Source: a virus
DNA length: 49,628 nt
IMG/VR virus record: IMGVR_UViG_3300037487_003269
Location: 1-49,628 of that record
Strand: one strand, 5' to 3'
A program made the position numbers and the translations under genes. This document shows positions 33,281 to 42,299 of the stretch, in pieces (position 1 is the first letter of the stretch; every line of letters begins with the position of its first letter). The notes under the pieces were generated by a model. The model made no database searches. It was not told the origin of the DNA and saw only the letters and a program-made list of their open reading frames with translations.

Positions 33281-35013
33281 GTGGAGCCGACCGCAGAAAA
33301 TACCTAACAGCAACGACTCTAAACCAAGCTTTTTTAGACTGGTCGCAGGAGAATCTAGATTGCAGGCTAGAAGTAGTCTGCGAGATTGACCTGGGAGAGA
33401 CGAAGGTAAGGGTATCCGACCGAAACAAGTACGTGGTCGATGACGGGACTGGGTATTTCTACCAGGCTAGAACTAATATCCCGGTAATTTCCCGGACCCT
33501 TGGTGACTGGCTGGTTCCTGAGATCCAGTTTAGTACCCTCCAGATTGAACTGTCTAACGTCGATGGGAAATACAACGAGTACCTAGCCGGAGGGGTGAAC
33601 TATAGCCCGTGGATCAATAAGCCTGTCACTGTGAAGATGGGCCTTGGTGAGCTTGGGAGTACCTACTTTCCGATCTTTCAGGGCCGGATTACTGACGTAG
33701 GCGGGATGAAACGCTCGGTTAAGTCGATCACTGTCATTGCTCGGGATATCTTCGACCAGCTAACGGCAGAGTTTCCGGGTGAGGTCATCAGTAAGTCGGC
33801 ATTCCCGTACCTAGAAGACCAGTACGAAGGCAAATACGCCCCGGTAATCTACGGCGACTGGACGACCAGCCTTGCCCCGGATCCAGCCGTTATCCCTGTG
33901 ACCCCTATTAACGGCGCTAACCCATACGTGAACGGCACCATTGAAGATGAGCCACGGCAACCGGTCGAGCTTTTAATCTCAACGGCGGCGCTGCCCTACT
34001 TTGATTCGGCCAACGTGTTTCTAAAAAGCGGAGACTTCTTTTACCTCGTTCCTACAAGTGAGATTACGGTTATCGGAACGGGTAATAACCGTTTCACGGT
34101 AAAGCAGGACGGTGAACTGTGGAAAGACAGCCAGCCTTATACCTACTCAAGCGGCGATCAATTCTATGTCCGCGTAAAAGGCAAGGAGCTAGGAACAGCA
34201 GGTGCTCACTCAAGTAACATCATCGCCCAGGCCAGGGATATCCTAGAGACATACGGGGGCCTAGAAAGCACGGACTTCGACGCCAACTGGGATACCTACC
34301 GGGATAAGGCCACGCCTACGCAGTCGGCCATATCGACGTTTAAAAGCCGCATCTACGAAGACGAGCCCAAGTCGGCGATCCAGTATGCTCTGTCTCTTCT
34401 GGAACAAGTGAGACTTGAAGCTTTCATATCGAGGGACCAAAAGCTGAAAATAAACAGCCTTCACTTTGAAGACTGGGCACATCAGAGCTATACGCTGAAA
34501 AACTGGGACATCGAGAAAGACAGTTTTAAGCCGTATCTAGACGAGAAGAACAATTTTAATAGAGCCCGTGGAACCTACGACTACCATCCCGTGAGACGCG
34601 AAAACTCGCAGCAAACGAGGGTCTATAAGAATACGGCAGCCATTACCCAGATTGGCGGCAAGGCTATTTCTAAACAAATTACGTTTCCTAACCTGTACGA
34701 ACCGGCGGTTGTTGCAAATCAAGTAAAAGAAATCCTACGCATTGCCTCAAGCTCGCTAGAAATTGCAGACCTAACGGCTACGTGGAGAAGCTGTCTTAGG
34801 GATATTGGGGATATAATAAAGCTAGATATTTCGATTGGTAGTGTGGAGTACACAAACGTGGCCGCAATGGTCCGTGAGATTGGCTACGACCCAATCGGTC
34901 TAAAGCTCCCCATGAAACTTTGGGTCTTTCAAATGGTCCCATTCAACGCAACTAGCACGGTCTACAGCGGAACCGTCGGTGGATATAACGCAACGATAGA
35001 CGAGGAGACATAA
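33277..35013 (+). CDS. tail tip hub protein
   Basis: A 578-residue protein. The N-terminal region has beta-rich hub-like segments: LEVVCEIDLGETKVRVSD, then QFSTLQIELSNVDGKYNEYL, and VTVKMGLGELG leading to FQGRITDVGG. This order resembles gp27/baseplate hub N-terminal domains of siphoviruses. It has a large C-terminal part (about 350-578). It follows the distal tail protein with an ATGA overlap, and its place after tape measure and Dit-like protein fits a Tal/hub protein. Confidence 0.68.
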   Translation: MSGADRRKYLTATTLNQAFLDWSQENLDCRLEVVCEIDLGETKVRVSDRNKYVVDDGTGYFYQARTNIPVISRTLGDWLVPEIQFSTLQIELSNVDGKYNEYLAGGVNYSPWINKPVTVKMGLGELGSTYFPIFQGRITDVGGMKRSVKSITVIARDIFDQLTAEFPGEVISKSAFPYLEDQYEGKYAPVIYGDWTTSLAPDPAVIPVTPINGANPYVNGTIEDEPRQPVELLISTAALPYFDSANVFLKSGDFFYLVPTSEITVIGTGNNRFTVKQDGELWKDSQPYTYSSGDQFYVRVKGKELGTAGAHSSNIIAQARDILETYGGLESTDFDANWDTYRDKATPTQSAISTFKSRIYEDEPKSAIQYALSLLEQVRLEAFISRDQKLKINSLHFEDWAHQSYTLKNWDIEKDSFKPYLDEKNNFNRARGTYDYHPVRRENSQQTRVYKNTAAITQIGGKAISKQITFPNLYEPAVVANQVKEILRIASSSLEIADLTATWRSCLRDIGDIIKLDISIGSVEYTNVAAMVREIGYDPIGLKLPMKLWVFQMVPFNATSTVYSGTVGGYNATIDEET

Positions 35014-35015
35014 CA

Positions 35016-35699
35016 ATGGCTTTAGTAACTCTCAAAATTGGTTCGACCGCAACGGCGGCATCGGACATTGCCGATGGTCTATCGGGTGGCGACACCGGCG
35101 CGGACCTTGGTCAAGCTTCTAACGGCAGCTATGCCCCGCTGTCTGGCCTTCAGTCGGCTAACGGCGGGTCTAAAGACCTGTACCTTTCCCACGATGCAAC
35201 AGTGGATCCGATCACTAATATTTCCTTTTATATAAGCGAGTTTTCGGGAACCAACTACGGCGGTGCAGCCAACGCGTCGGCTGACTTGGCTACCTTGCTT
35301 GCACAGGGCGAAGATGACGACGGCAGCTCGGCTAACAACGCGAACGGCGGCTTGTCCGGGCTGCACATGGACATGTCGTACGCTGTCTCTACAGCTAGTC
35401 AGTTTGATCCGGCTCGGGTTGCAAGCGGGCAAAAGCGTATCTTTGGTAAAACTCTTAGCCTCGTTCAGTACGGGACTATTGCTAATCCCATCGCAATGCA
35501 CGAAGACGCGGCGTTCTACTGGAACGGCTCAACCAAGGTAGCTCCATCAGCTCCCGAGGCTGGCAAGATTGGTAAATCGAGCGACACTGTACGAGGCAAC
35601 CGCGCCCAGATTCGTCTGCGCTACTGTTTGCCTTCTACAGCGTCAATAGGCGGTGTGCTTCAATGGTCTTTCACGACAATCTTTAGTTATACAGCTTAA
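35016..35699 (+). CDS. hypothetical tail-tip protein, 227 aa
   Basis: A Gly/Ala/Ser-rich, acidic protein with a beta-rich C-terminal part (IRLRYCLPSTASIGG). The N-terminus (MALVTLKIGSTATAASDIADG) recalls short virion-surface proteins. It follows the hub gene by two bases and has a GGAG upstream. No family recognised. Confidence 0.7.
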   Translation: MALVTLKIGSTATAASDIADGLSGGDTGADLGQASNGSYAPLSGLQSANGGSKDLYLSHDATVDPITNISFYISEFSGTNYGGAANASADLATLLAQGEDDDGSSANNANGGLSGLHMDMSYAVSTASQFDPARVASGQKRIFGKTLSLVQYGTIANPIAMHEDAAFYWNGSTKVAPSAPEAGKIGKSSDTVRGNRAQIRLRYCLPSTASIGGVLQWSFTTIFSYTA

Positions 35700-35736
35700 A
35701 TATCAAGGACTTACGTCACTATACTGGATTTAAACT

Positions 35737-36126
35737 GTGCACGCAAACCTAGATAAATACCGACTTCGCTGGCGCTTCGACTTCAACGGTCGGGCGTCAC
35801 GTTGGGGGCAGTGGTCTCGGCCTGCCAGTAGGCTAGAAGACATGGCCGCGTACAGAAATGCCGAGGGCCTAGTAAGAGCGAGCATCGAGGCGCAAAGCGT
35901 TGAGACAGACGAGATCCACGCGGTTGTTGAGTGTGACGGGCACGACTTTTGTAACTTTCAATGGATCTCGGCAGCCTTCGGGCTTTCCGGCACGTATGTT
36001 AAAGTAATTGGCATCACCCTTATAACTAGAGATCAGCAGTGTCAGGTTTTTGTTGACGGTACGACCAGGATAGAAAACCGTACCGAGCAAGACAAAAAGT
36101 TTCACTACGCAACTTTTGGAAGGTAA
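35737..36126 (+). CDS. hypothetical tail protein, 129 aa
   Basis: A small protein beginning at GTG 35737: HANLDKYRLRWRFDFNGRAS, with several Arg/Trp, then a beta-rich middle (HAVVECDGHDFCNFQWIS). The upstream gap contains TATACT (35720-35725), which could be a weak -10. It ends four bases before the large fibre gene. Confidence 0.6.
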   Translation: MHANLDKYRLRWRFDFNGRASRWGQWSRPASRLEDMAAYRNAEGLVRASIEAQSVETDEIHAVVECDGHDFCNFQWISAAFGLSGTYVKVIGITLITRDQQCQVFVDGTTRIENRTEQDKKFHYATFGR

Positions 36127-36130
36127 TAAA

Positions 36131-38671
36131 ATGACGTTAGTTGGAAAAGCCAAGCTCAATCACCCGGCGTTGGGTACAGCAGGCGGCGGCACATTGCACG
36201 CGGCTGTTGAAACCATGTTCGAGAGTATTTCGGATCACCTTCCGGCACGCTGGAGGCTGTTTGAGTCGGTAGCTGATTCGGCTACCACAACCTACGAACA
36301 TAACTTGCAGGTGCCTTTTGCTGACCTGCGGGTTCACGTTTACACCAAGGGCGTAAGCTCCAACACCAAAGTCGCTGACCTAGCTGCGGCTGGTTGGTCA
36401 GTGGTTGCCACTACAGGCTTTGAGCAAACCAAGCTCGATATTACGGCTCCCTCATCAGGCGGGCCGTTTGACTTTTACGTCTACGTCAGCCACGAGCCGA
36501 TGAGCGACAAGCTCGGTCTCTCTGGCGGCACGATGACGGGCGCTCTGGTACTACCGGAGTACCCAAGCTATCCGACCCAAGCGACTCACGCTGCTACTAA
36601 AGGCTACGTCGACGCCGTGGCTCAGGGCCTGAACCCGAAAGCTTTGGTCAAGGCTGCTACAACGGCCAATATCACGCTTTCTGGCGAACAAACGATTGAC
36701 GGGGTGTCTGTAGTCGCCGGCGACCGCGTGCTTGTTAAAAGCCAAACTACGGCTTCACAGAACGGCATCTACGAAGTCGGCGCTGGCGCATGGTCACGCG
36801 CTGCCGATCAGGACGCTTGGGGCGAAGTCCCAGGTGCTTTTGTCTTCATCGAGCAAGGCACAGACTTGCACGATACGGGCTGGGTATGTACCTCGGATCA
36901 ATCCGGCACCATCGGCACCACGGCGATCAACTGGATTCAGTTTGCAGGTGTAGGAAGCTACACGGCTGACGGCAACGGCTTAGAGCTATCGGGCACCCAG
37001 TTTGCTCTGGAGCTGGACGGCACGACACTTGCTAAAAGCGCAAGCGGCCTGAAAGTCAACCCAGCGGGCGACATTACCGCAGCATCTTTAAGCTCGGGCG
37101 TCATCAACGCGACTGGCTACCAGGATTTTAGCCCAGTCGCTGCACCTGCGGCACCTACTGGTAAACTTCGCGTTTACGCAAAAGCCGATAACAAGCTGTA
37201 CACAAAAACAGCAGCAGGCATCGAGCAAGCTGTCGGTTCTGGCGGCTCGGTACTGCTCATCACCAAGACGGGCCACGGCTTTGTCGCGGCTGACGTCGGT
37301 TGCCCAGTGTACCTGAACGCCTCGGGCGACTACGTTAAAGCGAAAGCTGACGTATCGGCTACGGCTGAAGTCGCAGGCCTGATTAATAAATACATCGACG
37401 CTGACAACTTTGAAGTGTGTCTTGGCGGAGAAGTTACTTCGGTCGGAGCAAACGCATCGGCTGGCCTAACTCCAGGCGAAGTCTACTTCCTCTCGGCTAC
37501 AACAGCAGGCGCTTTGGTAGCTACCGAGCCAACAGTGATTGGCTACATCTCTAAGCCGGTTGGTGTTGCACGCTCGGCTACTGCGATTGACTTCTATAAT
37601 CACCGTGGCGTTGTGGTCGGCGGCGCTAACGCACGCAGCCAGCTCACACTTGCGGCTGGTACAACCGACGTTCAAATAGTCAGCGGCTACGACGCTGGCG
37701 AGATGACCGGCTGGGTACACCTCGACGGCGCAACGGATTACAAGTTCTTCTTCCGCCTGCCCTTTGCTAAGAACGCGGCAGGTACGGACTACAACATCAG
37801 CCCAAGCTTTGTTGGTGAGACTCCACCCGCAGGCTTCTCGTTCAGCTACGCATCGAACTACATTCGTTGCACAGTGCCAGCAGGCTACACAGCGACGGTG
37901 AACTACGCGCTGAATGCTCCGGCTGTAGGTACGAATTTTCCTTTAAGCTTAAACCTTGCTCAACTAGTTCCAGACGGAACTGCATTCTCAACCAATGGCT
38001 GGAATAGCGGTGCAGTAAACGTGACGATGATCGCATCTAGTCCAACTGTGCAGCGCATAGCATCGCCAGCAAGCGCTGTAACTGTCACGCTTCCTACAAC
38101 TGGAATCAAAGCTGGCTATCAAATGAAACTAATTGTCTCTGGTGCGACCGAGACAAATTATGTCGCTCTGCAAAGCTCTGGAGCCAATGAAATTGACCGA
38201 ATCGGTGGTGACGGAGTTATTGATGTTGTAGCATTACAAGATTCGCCAACTACTGCCGCACATTGGTCAATAATTAATATTCAAGAAAAAAGCACTGCAT
38301 CACTTACGTTTAGTAGTGGTGCTGGAACGTCTGCCGTTTATCCGGCATCTAGCAGCGCTTTTTATTCTCGAAATAATAAATCTGTATCAATTGTTTTTTA
38401 TAATTCTGGATCTGGAACAACTGGATCTGGATCAACAACAATATCAATAAATACAGCAACAGGTGTTGTTCCAAGCAGATATCGTCCAACAGCAGCATCA
38501 ATATATTGTGCCTCATCTTGTAAAGAAGGAACACCAGGCCAATCATCCCTAATCGGCATACTTACAACTGGACAAATACAGGTATACAAAATCACCGAAT
38601 CAACCTGGTCAACTTCTGTTGCTTTTGTGCCAATAAATGGGCCTATTGGTGTTTCTTATACTTTAAACTAA
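36131..38671 (+). CDS. large tail fibre / receptor-binding protein
   Basis: An 846-residue protein. Residues about 120-160 have the typical fibre linker SGGTMTGALVLPEYP and HAATKGYVDAVAQGLN. A beta-rich segment follows (VVAGDRVLVKSQTTASQNGIYEV and GAWSRAADQDAW), then repeated short domains. The last 250 residues (from about 37930 in the DNA) use AT-rich codons and a different amino-acid mix, so the tip domain appears to have been exchanged. ATG 36131 has GGAAGG seven bases upstream. It is probably the main adsorption protein. Confidence 0.82.
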   Translation: MTLVGKAKLNHPALGTAGGGTLHAAVETMFESISDHLPARWRLFESVADSATTTYEHNLQVPFADLRVHVYTKGVSSNTKVADLAAAGWSVVATTGFEQTKLDITAPSSGGPFDFYVYVSHEPMSDKLGLSGGTMTGALVLPEYPSYPTQATHAATKGYVDAVAQGLNPKALVKAATTANITLSGEQTIDGVSVVAGDRVLVKSQTTASQNGIYEVGAGAWSRAADQDAWGEVPGAFVFIEQGTDLHDTGWVCTSDQSGTIGTTAINWIQFAGVGSYTADGNGLELSGTQFALELDGTTLAKSASGLKVNPAGDITAASLSSGVINATGYQDFSPVAAPAAPTGKLRVYAKADNKLYTKTAAGIEQAVGSGGSVLLITKTGHGFVAADVGCPVYLNASGDYVKAKADVSATAEVAGLINKYIDADNFEVCLGGEVTSVGANASAGLTPGEVYFLSATTAGALVATEPTVIGYISKPVGVARSATAIDFYNHRGVVVGGANARSQLTLAAGTTDVQIVSGYDAGEMTGWVHLDGATDYKFFFRLPFAKNAAGTDYNISPSFVGETPPAGFSFSYASNYIRCTVPAGYTATVNYALNAPAVGTNFPLSLNLAQLVPDGTAFSTNGWNSGAVNVTMIASSPTVQRIASPASAVTVTLPTTGIKAGYQMKLIVSGATETNYVALQSSGANEIDRIGGDGVIDVVALQDSPTTAAHWSIINIQEKSTASLTFSSGAGTSAVYPASSSAFYSRNNKSVSIVFYNSGSGTTGSGSTTISINTATGVVPSRYRPTAASIYCASSCKEGTPGQSSLIGILTTGQIQVYKITESTWSTSVAFVPINGPIGVSYTLN

Positions 38672-38681
38672 CAGGTGACAC

Positions 38682-38714
38682 ATGACACACGCACAAATGG
38701 GAATCACCACCTAG
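38682..38714 (+). CDS. 10-codon mini-ORF after the large fibre gene
   Basis: ATG at 38682 encodes MTHAQMGITT, 10 bases after the fibre stop, with AGGTGA upstream. It is the first of three such mini-ORFs found in the same position after consecutive fibre genes, each followed by a hairpin. It may be a true peptide, a remnant of a lost gene start, or chance. Confidence 0.3.
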   Translation: MTHAQMGITT

Positions 38715-38736
38715 ACTCTCTCATAACTCTCGCACT

Positions 38737-38755
38737 CGTGCCTCCGGGCACGTTT
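38737..38755 (+). terminator. hairpin after the first fibre gene
   Basis: CGTGCC-TCCG-GGCACG followed by TTT. The stem is short but GC-rich, and the T-tract is short, so terminator strength is uncertain. Confidence 0.5.
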
Positions 38756-38785
38756 GCCCACTAACTAAACAACGGAGATTTACAT

Positions 38786-39811
38786 ATGGGTAACGTATCG
38801 ACACTGGGAAGCTACGGGGACGTTGGCGGTAGTCCGCTGGTGTTTAGAAATAAACTGATAAATGGCGGCATGGCAGTAGACCAGCGCAATGCTGGCGCAA
38901 CACAAACATTCACGGCTGCTGCTGCTCTCGCCTACTCTGTTGACCGTTGGTATGGCTACTGCACAGGAGCTAACGTAACAGGCGCGCGTGTTGCTGGTAC
39001 TGGCTCTCAGTATGCTTACCGATTTACTGGTGCAGCAAGTGTGACGGCTATTGGCTTTGCTCAGCGTATTGAGCAATTAAATGCCTATTCACTCGCTGGT
39101 CAAACGGCAACGCTATCTGTTGACCTTGCCAACTCACTTCTCACCACTGTTACGTGGACTGCATACTACGCGAATACAGCTGACACCTTTGGCTCACTCG
39201 CTTCCCCAACACGCACCCAGATCGCAACAGGCACCTTCACGGTCACTAGCACAGTGACAAGGTATCAGGCGCAAATCACAGTGCCCGCGGCAGCAACAAC
39301 AGGGATCGAGATCCTATTTACTGTTGGCGCACAGACTAGCGGGACGTGGACAATTCAGAATGCACAGCTAGAAGCTGGAAGTTCGCCAACGCCGTTTGAG
39401 CAACGGCCTATCGGGATGGAGTTAGGGCTTTGTCAGAGGTATTTTCAATTTTTGCAAACGTGTGCGGTAATGCCTCTTGTTTCTGCGACAACTGAAGTAA
39501 TTATAATTGTTAATCCTATAGTTTCAATGAGGCCTGGAGTTACTCCAGATATTTCCCCGTCCTCATCTCTTACAGTAAATTTAACCAACGCAAATTTTGT
39601 TTCAGGTGCTCCTACTGGTAATCAGTGGAGTTTATATCGTCCAGGTGTTGGATACTCGACAAAAACCGGGACAGTGTCTTGGACCAATGAAAGTTCATTT
39701 CATATAAATATAGGAACGGTAATTCCCTCTACAGGCGTAACATTTAATGGAAATTCATGCAGGTTAACGGCCTCCGGTACTTCCGGCATCACATTAAATT
39801 GCGAACTATAA
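38786..39811 (+). CDS. tail appendage protein with NKxINGGMAVDQRNAGA domain
   Basis: A 341-residue protein. NKLINGGMAVDQRNAGA (about 27-43), then YSVDRWY, and later a jelly-roll-like stretch ending QLEAGSSPTPFEQRPIGMELGLCQRYF (about 196-222, given in parts) define a domain common in tail fibres and virion-associated carbohydrate-binding proteins. The last third (from about 39430) is AT-rich and likely a variable receptor-binding tip. A strong ribosome-binding site (CGGAGAT) precedes the ATG. Confidence 0.82.
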   Translation: MGNVSTLGSYGDVGGSPLVFRNKLINGGMAVDQRNAGATQTFTAAAALAYSVDRWYGYCTGANVTGARVAGTGSQYAYRFTGAASVTAIGFAQRIEQLNAYSLAGQTATLSVDLANSLLTTVTWTAYYANTADTFGSLASPTRTQIATGTFTVTSTVTRYQAQITVPAAATTGIEILFTVGAQTSGTWTIQNAQLEAGSSPTPFEQRPIGMELGLCQRYFQFLQTCAVMPLVSATTEVIIIVNPIVSMRPGVTPDISPSSSLTVNLTNANFVSGAPTGNQWSLYRPGVGYSTKTGTVSWTNESSFHINIGTVIPSTGVTFNGNSCRLTASGTSGITLNCEL

Positions 39812-39821
39812 GGACACACAT

Positions 39822-39866
39822 ATGACCTCATCAGCATTAACAGGCAATACATCCGGCCTAGCATAA
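39822..39866 (+). CDS. 14-codon mini-ORF after the second fibre gene
   Basis: MTSSALTGNTSGLA starts at 39822 with a good AGGA seven bases upstream. It resembles the first residues of the next gene (MSSSHITQQVQGLA), suggesting it is a duplicated or decayed start of a fibre gene. It is followed by a terminator hairpin. Confidence 0.35.
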   Translation: MTSSALTGNTSGLA

Positions 39867-39883
39867 GCCGGGATCTAACAACC

Positions 39884-39904
39884 GCCCCTCCGGGGGCACC
39901 TTTT
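39884..39904 (+). terminator. hairpin after the second fibre gene
   Basis: GCCCC-TCCG-GGGGC followed by ACCTTTT. Same TCCG loop as the hairpin at 38737. Confidence 0.65.
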
Positions 39905-39929
39905 CACCCAACTTTATAGGAATACACAT

Positions 39930-40511
39930 ATGTCATCATCACACATCACGCAGCAGGTACAGGGCCTAGCGACGGCAACAAGTCCCGGTTTAGTGGGGAC
40001 GGGAACGCAGACTTTTGCGGGGAAAAAGACACTAGACGGCGGAGCACTGATTAAGGGGGATACTAGCGGTGCTGCGATTGCTGCTGGTTATGTTGGTGAA
40101 TTCAAAGAATCAGCTTCTATAACTGGATATACAGGTGCGGCAAATACTTGGGTTAATGCAAGTAATTCGCTAACGCTAGAAGCTGGCATATGGAAAATTG
40201 ATTATCATGCAATGATGGAAACAGCATACATTAGTCAATCTGGTGTATGCAGCGTAAGAATTTACAACAGCACTGATGCTGTTGAAATAAGTAATAGTCG
40301 ATCGGCATCTATAATTAACGGAACAATATCGACATATCAACATGTGGCTAATTGCGTTGTAGTTAACTTGACTTCAACAAAAGTTTTTTATCTTCAAATT
40401 GCTTGTTCTGTTGTTAGTACGTTAGCAAAAGCTCAATTGGTCAGATCATTAACAGGCGGTATTACTGGCGACCAAGATACTGGTAAAATATTAGCAATAA
40501 GAGTTGCCTAA
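39930..40511 (+). CDS. short tail fibre-like protein
   Basis: A 193-residue protein. The N-terminus SSSHITQQVQGLATATSPGLVGTGTQTFAGKKTLDGG (split: SSSHITQQVQGLATA, then QTFAGKKTLDGG) has the GLVGTGTQTF-x-GKKT pattern of phage fibre anchor segments. The C-terminal two-thirds (from about 40060 in the DNA) is AT-rich and beta-rich (jelly-roll-like), and probably is a small receptor-binding head. It is the third of three consecutive fibre-type genes. Confidence 0.78.
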   Translation: MSSSHITQQVQGLATATSPGLVGTGTQTFAGKKTLDGGALIKGDTSGAAIAAGYVGEFKESASITGYTGAANTWVNASNSLTLEAGIWKIDYHAMMETAYISQSGVCSVRIYNSTDAVEISNSRSASIINGTISTYQHVANCVVVNLTSTKVFYLQIACSVVSTLAKAQLVRSLTGGITGDQDTGKILAIRVA

Positions 40512-40513
40512 CA

Positions 40514-40549
40514 ATGAACACCTCCGATCCATTCCTTTCCCTGTGCTAA
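40514..40549 (+). CDS. 11-codon mini-ORF after the third fibre gene
   Basis: ATG 40514 encodes MNTSDPFLSLC, starting two bases after the fibre stop. No good ribosome-binding site, so weaker than the other two; reported because it repeats the pattern fibre gene, mini-ORF, hairpin. Confidence 0.25.
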   Translation: MNTSDPFLSLC

Positions 40550-40554
40550 CAAGA

Positions 40555-40577
40555 TCCCCGCCTCGTGCGGGGGTTTT
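40555..40577 (+). terminator. terminator of the tail fibre operon
   Basis: CCCCGC-CTCGT-GCGGGG followed by GTTTT. It separates the tail genes from the convergent leftward lipoprotein gene. Confidence 0.8.
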
Positions 40578-41167
40578 CATTTCCCCAGCAACTCTTCCCA
40601 GCCCCTCACGCTCTTAACACCAAAAGACCTTCGCACGCTTTCATCCCGGTACGTCTTAGCCATCCCGCCTAGATAACTTGGCAGAGCGCCTTGGTTGCCT
40701 CCCAGATGCTTTTTAATCCCCACTAGTAGGGTTCTCCCAGCGCCGAATCTATCGCAGGTGTCGCCGTTATCGGCCTTACAGCGAAGATTACGAATACCCG
40801 TAAGCGCGTTGCACCTATACCCGGACTTCGACCTTTCCGCTGGGTCACAGGCTAGCCCTACTGCCCTCGCATCACTACGCCGCGACTGAGTAAGCCCGCA
40901 GCATGGATCCCAAGGCATGCCCCAAGCCTCGCAGGATTTATCCACGTTCCAAGTTGATTCACTCTTGGCCGACCCTGCAAGAACTAGGACGCATTCGCCG
41001 TAGGACACCTTGAGATCCAGACTCATCATGCAGGCTTCTTTAATCGCCTCGTGCGCTGCCTTGGGAAGTACCATGGGATAGACCGGCTCCGGCTCTCCAG
41101 GTCTATTCTCCGGCGCATCACGGTGGCCTGAACACGCACTAAGCATCAGTAACAGAAGTACCTTCAT
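40577..41167 (-). CDS. leftward lipoprotein with lysozyme-like domain
   Basis: A 196-residue protein. The signal peptide MKVLLLLMLSAC is a lipobox (Cys 12). The rest has ECVLVLAGSAKSESTWN (candidate catalytic Glu in SES), then CCGLTQSRRSDARAVG, many Cys (probable disulphides) and YLGGMAKTY. The order Glu-x-x-Trp-Asn then GL-x-Q resembles lytic transglycosylases. The start at 41167 has GGGAGAG upstream, whereas the longer frame lacks one. It may thin the host wall or act as an exclusion or spanin-like protein; the direction opposite to the lysis genes points to separate control. Confidence 0.72.
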   Translation of the reverse strand: MKVLLLLMLSACSGHRDAPENRPGEPEPVYPMVLPKAAHEAIKEACMMSLDLKVSYGECVLVLAGSAKSESTWNVDKSCEAWGMPWDPCCGLTQSRRSDARAVGLACDPAERSKSGYRCNALTGIRNLRCKADNGDTCDRFGAGRTLLVGIKKHLGGNQGALPSYLGGMAKTYRDESVRRSFGVKSVRGWEELLGK

Positions 41168-41265
41168 TTTACTCTCCCTGCGAAAGCCTGTGTTTTTCAG
41201 CGTAAATCGCGTTTTTCTCGCACTACGGTTATAATACAGAGATCCCAAAAAAATCGGAGGTGCGT
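41168..41265. promoter_or_regulatory. divergent spacer with TATAAT
   Basis: The perfect hexamer TATAAT at 41230-41235 lies about 30 bases before the first rightward lysis gene and could be its -10, but no good -35 was found. On the minus strand the same segment offers TATTAT, so one region could serve both directions. Confidence 0.35.
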
Positions 41266-41457
41266 GTGGAAAGTGGCGGCATGTCTGCGCTTGACCGTTT
41301 TTTGCTCGTCCTATTCGCCTTGATCTTTTATCTGCTCGTTCGCTTTCTCCAACAAACTCAAGACGACCTGTCGATGCTAGCAAGAACAATGGACGACCGC
41401 GTGACTCGGTGCGAGGTCAAACTAAACAACTTAGGAAAACTAGAGGAAACCCCATGA
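41266..41457 (+). CDS. single-TM protein, lysis region (spanin- or holin-like)
   Basis: A 63-residue protein. It has a short N-terminus, one transmembrane segment (FLLVLFALIFYLLVRFL, about residues 12-28), then a charged helix (QQTQDDLSMLARTMDDRVTR) that could be a coiled coil. This topology suits an inner-membrane spanin or a small holin. GTG 41266 has GGAGG five bases upstream and is preferred over GTG 41260 and ATG 41281. The stop overlaps the next gene by ATGA. Confidence 0.6.
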   Translation: MESGGMSALDRFLLVLFALIFYLLVRFLQQTQDDLSMLARTMDDRVTRCEVKLNNLGKLEETP

Positions 41458-41696
41458 AGGAAACAATGGAATTACTAGACCTGATGAAAGTGATGGCTGA
41501 ATGCTATGTCGAAGCTAAAAAGGATGGTTCGGTTAACTGGTTCGATCTGCCTAAATTTGCCCCGGTTTTGTCTAGGCTCACTGCGGCTTTTGACGGAGCC
41601 GACAAAATTGGTGAAGAGCTTAAGTCTCTCGATATGGGCAAAGTTCTAATGATCGCCGACAAGTTCCGTGAAATTGGATTTATGGTAAGGGGGTAA
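41454..41696 (+). CDS. conserved-type phage protein, 80 aa, before endolysin
   Basis: A mostly helical small protein (MKETMELLDLMKVMAECYVEAKKDG) with an amphipathic C-terminal part (LSRLTAAFDGADKIGEELKSL). Similar small helical proteins often precede endolysin genes, but no function is known. Its ATG overlaps the previous stop and it ends three bases before the amidase. Confidence 0.65.
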   Translation: MKETMELLDLMKVMAECYVEAKKDGSVNWFDLPKFAPVLSRLTAAFDGADKIGEELKSLDMGKVLMIADKFREIGFMVRG

Positions 41697-41699
41697 ACA

Positions 41700-42299
41700 A
41701 TGTTGCCTGATCTCTATCCCGGTATGAAGAAGCTCGTCGACCCGCTGTCTATGTCTACCGGTCGCATGGAGGCATCAGGCATCACGGTTCACTACCTTGC
41801 TGAAGTCAACGTGGAGGCGGCTATGGCCTCACTTCGCAAGGAGGGGCTGGGCTACCACGTCATCATCGACCGCGACGGCAAGCTTTACCAAACCTGCTAT
41901 TTCAGCCACAAGGTCGCCCACGCGGGAGTGGCTAAGTGGAACGGCAAGAGTCCCAATAGCAACCACATTGCCGTGGCCGTAGCAAGCTGGGGGGCTGTAG
42001 GCCTCAAGAATAAAAAGTTCTACTCGTGGGCAGGTCACGAGATACCGGCGGGGGAAGTTGCCAGGCGCCCAGGAAACCGGGGAGCTGACCTCTATCACTG
42101 GCACGCTGCAACGGCTTCGCAGGAAGCTTGTCTACTGATGTTCCTACGCTGGGCAGTCAGCAAAGGCATCAACCCGGACGAGATTTGTGGGCACGACGAA
42201 TGCGCCATTCCCGAGGGGAGGAAAGCTGATCCTGGTGGAGTTTTAACTTGGACCATGAAGGGGCTTCGGGATGTCCTTAAAACGCGGCCAGGATCGTAA
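41700..42299 (+). CDS. N-acetylmuramoyl-L-alanine amidase endolysin
   Basis: A 199-residue Amidase_2-family protein. Zinc ligands: His 31 (TVHYLAE), His 165 (CGHDECA) and Asp 177 (GRKADPGG) in the place often held by Cys or Asp. Between them GYHVIIDRDGKLYQ (51-64), VAHAG (72-76) and NSNHIAVAVAS are family landmarks. It cuts the bond between MurNAc and the stem peptide. There is no signal peptide, so release needs a holin. The end overlaps the next gene by 29 bases. Confidence 0.92.
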   Translation: MLPDLYPGMKKLVDPLSMSTGRMEASGITVHYLAEVNVEAAMASLRKEGLGYHVIIDRDGKLYQTCYFSHKVAHAGVAKWNGKSPNSNHIAVAVASWGAVGLKNKKFYSWAGHEIPAGEVARRPGNRGADLYHWHAATASQEACLLMFLRWAVSKGINPDEICGHDECAIPEGRKADPGGVLTWTMKGLRDVLKTRPGS

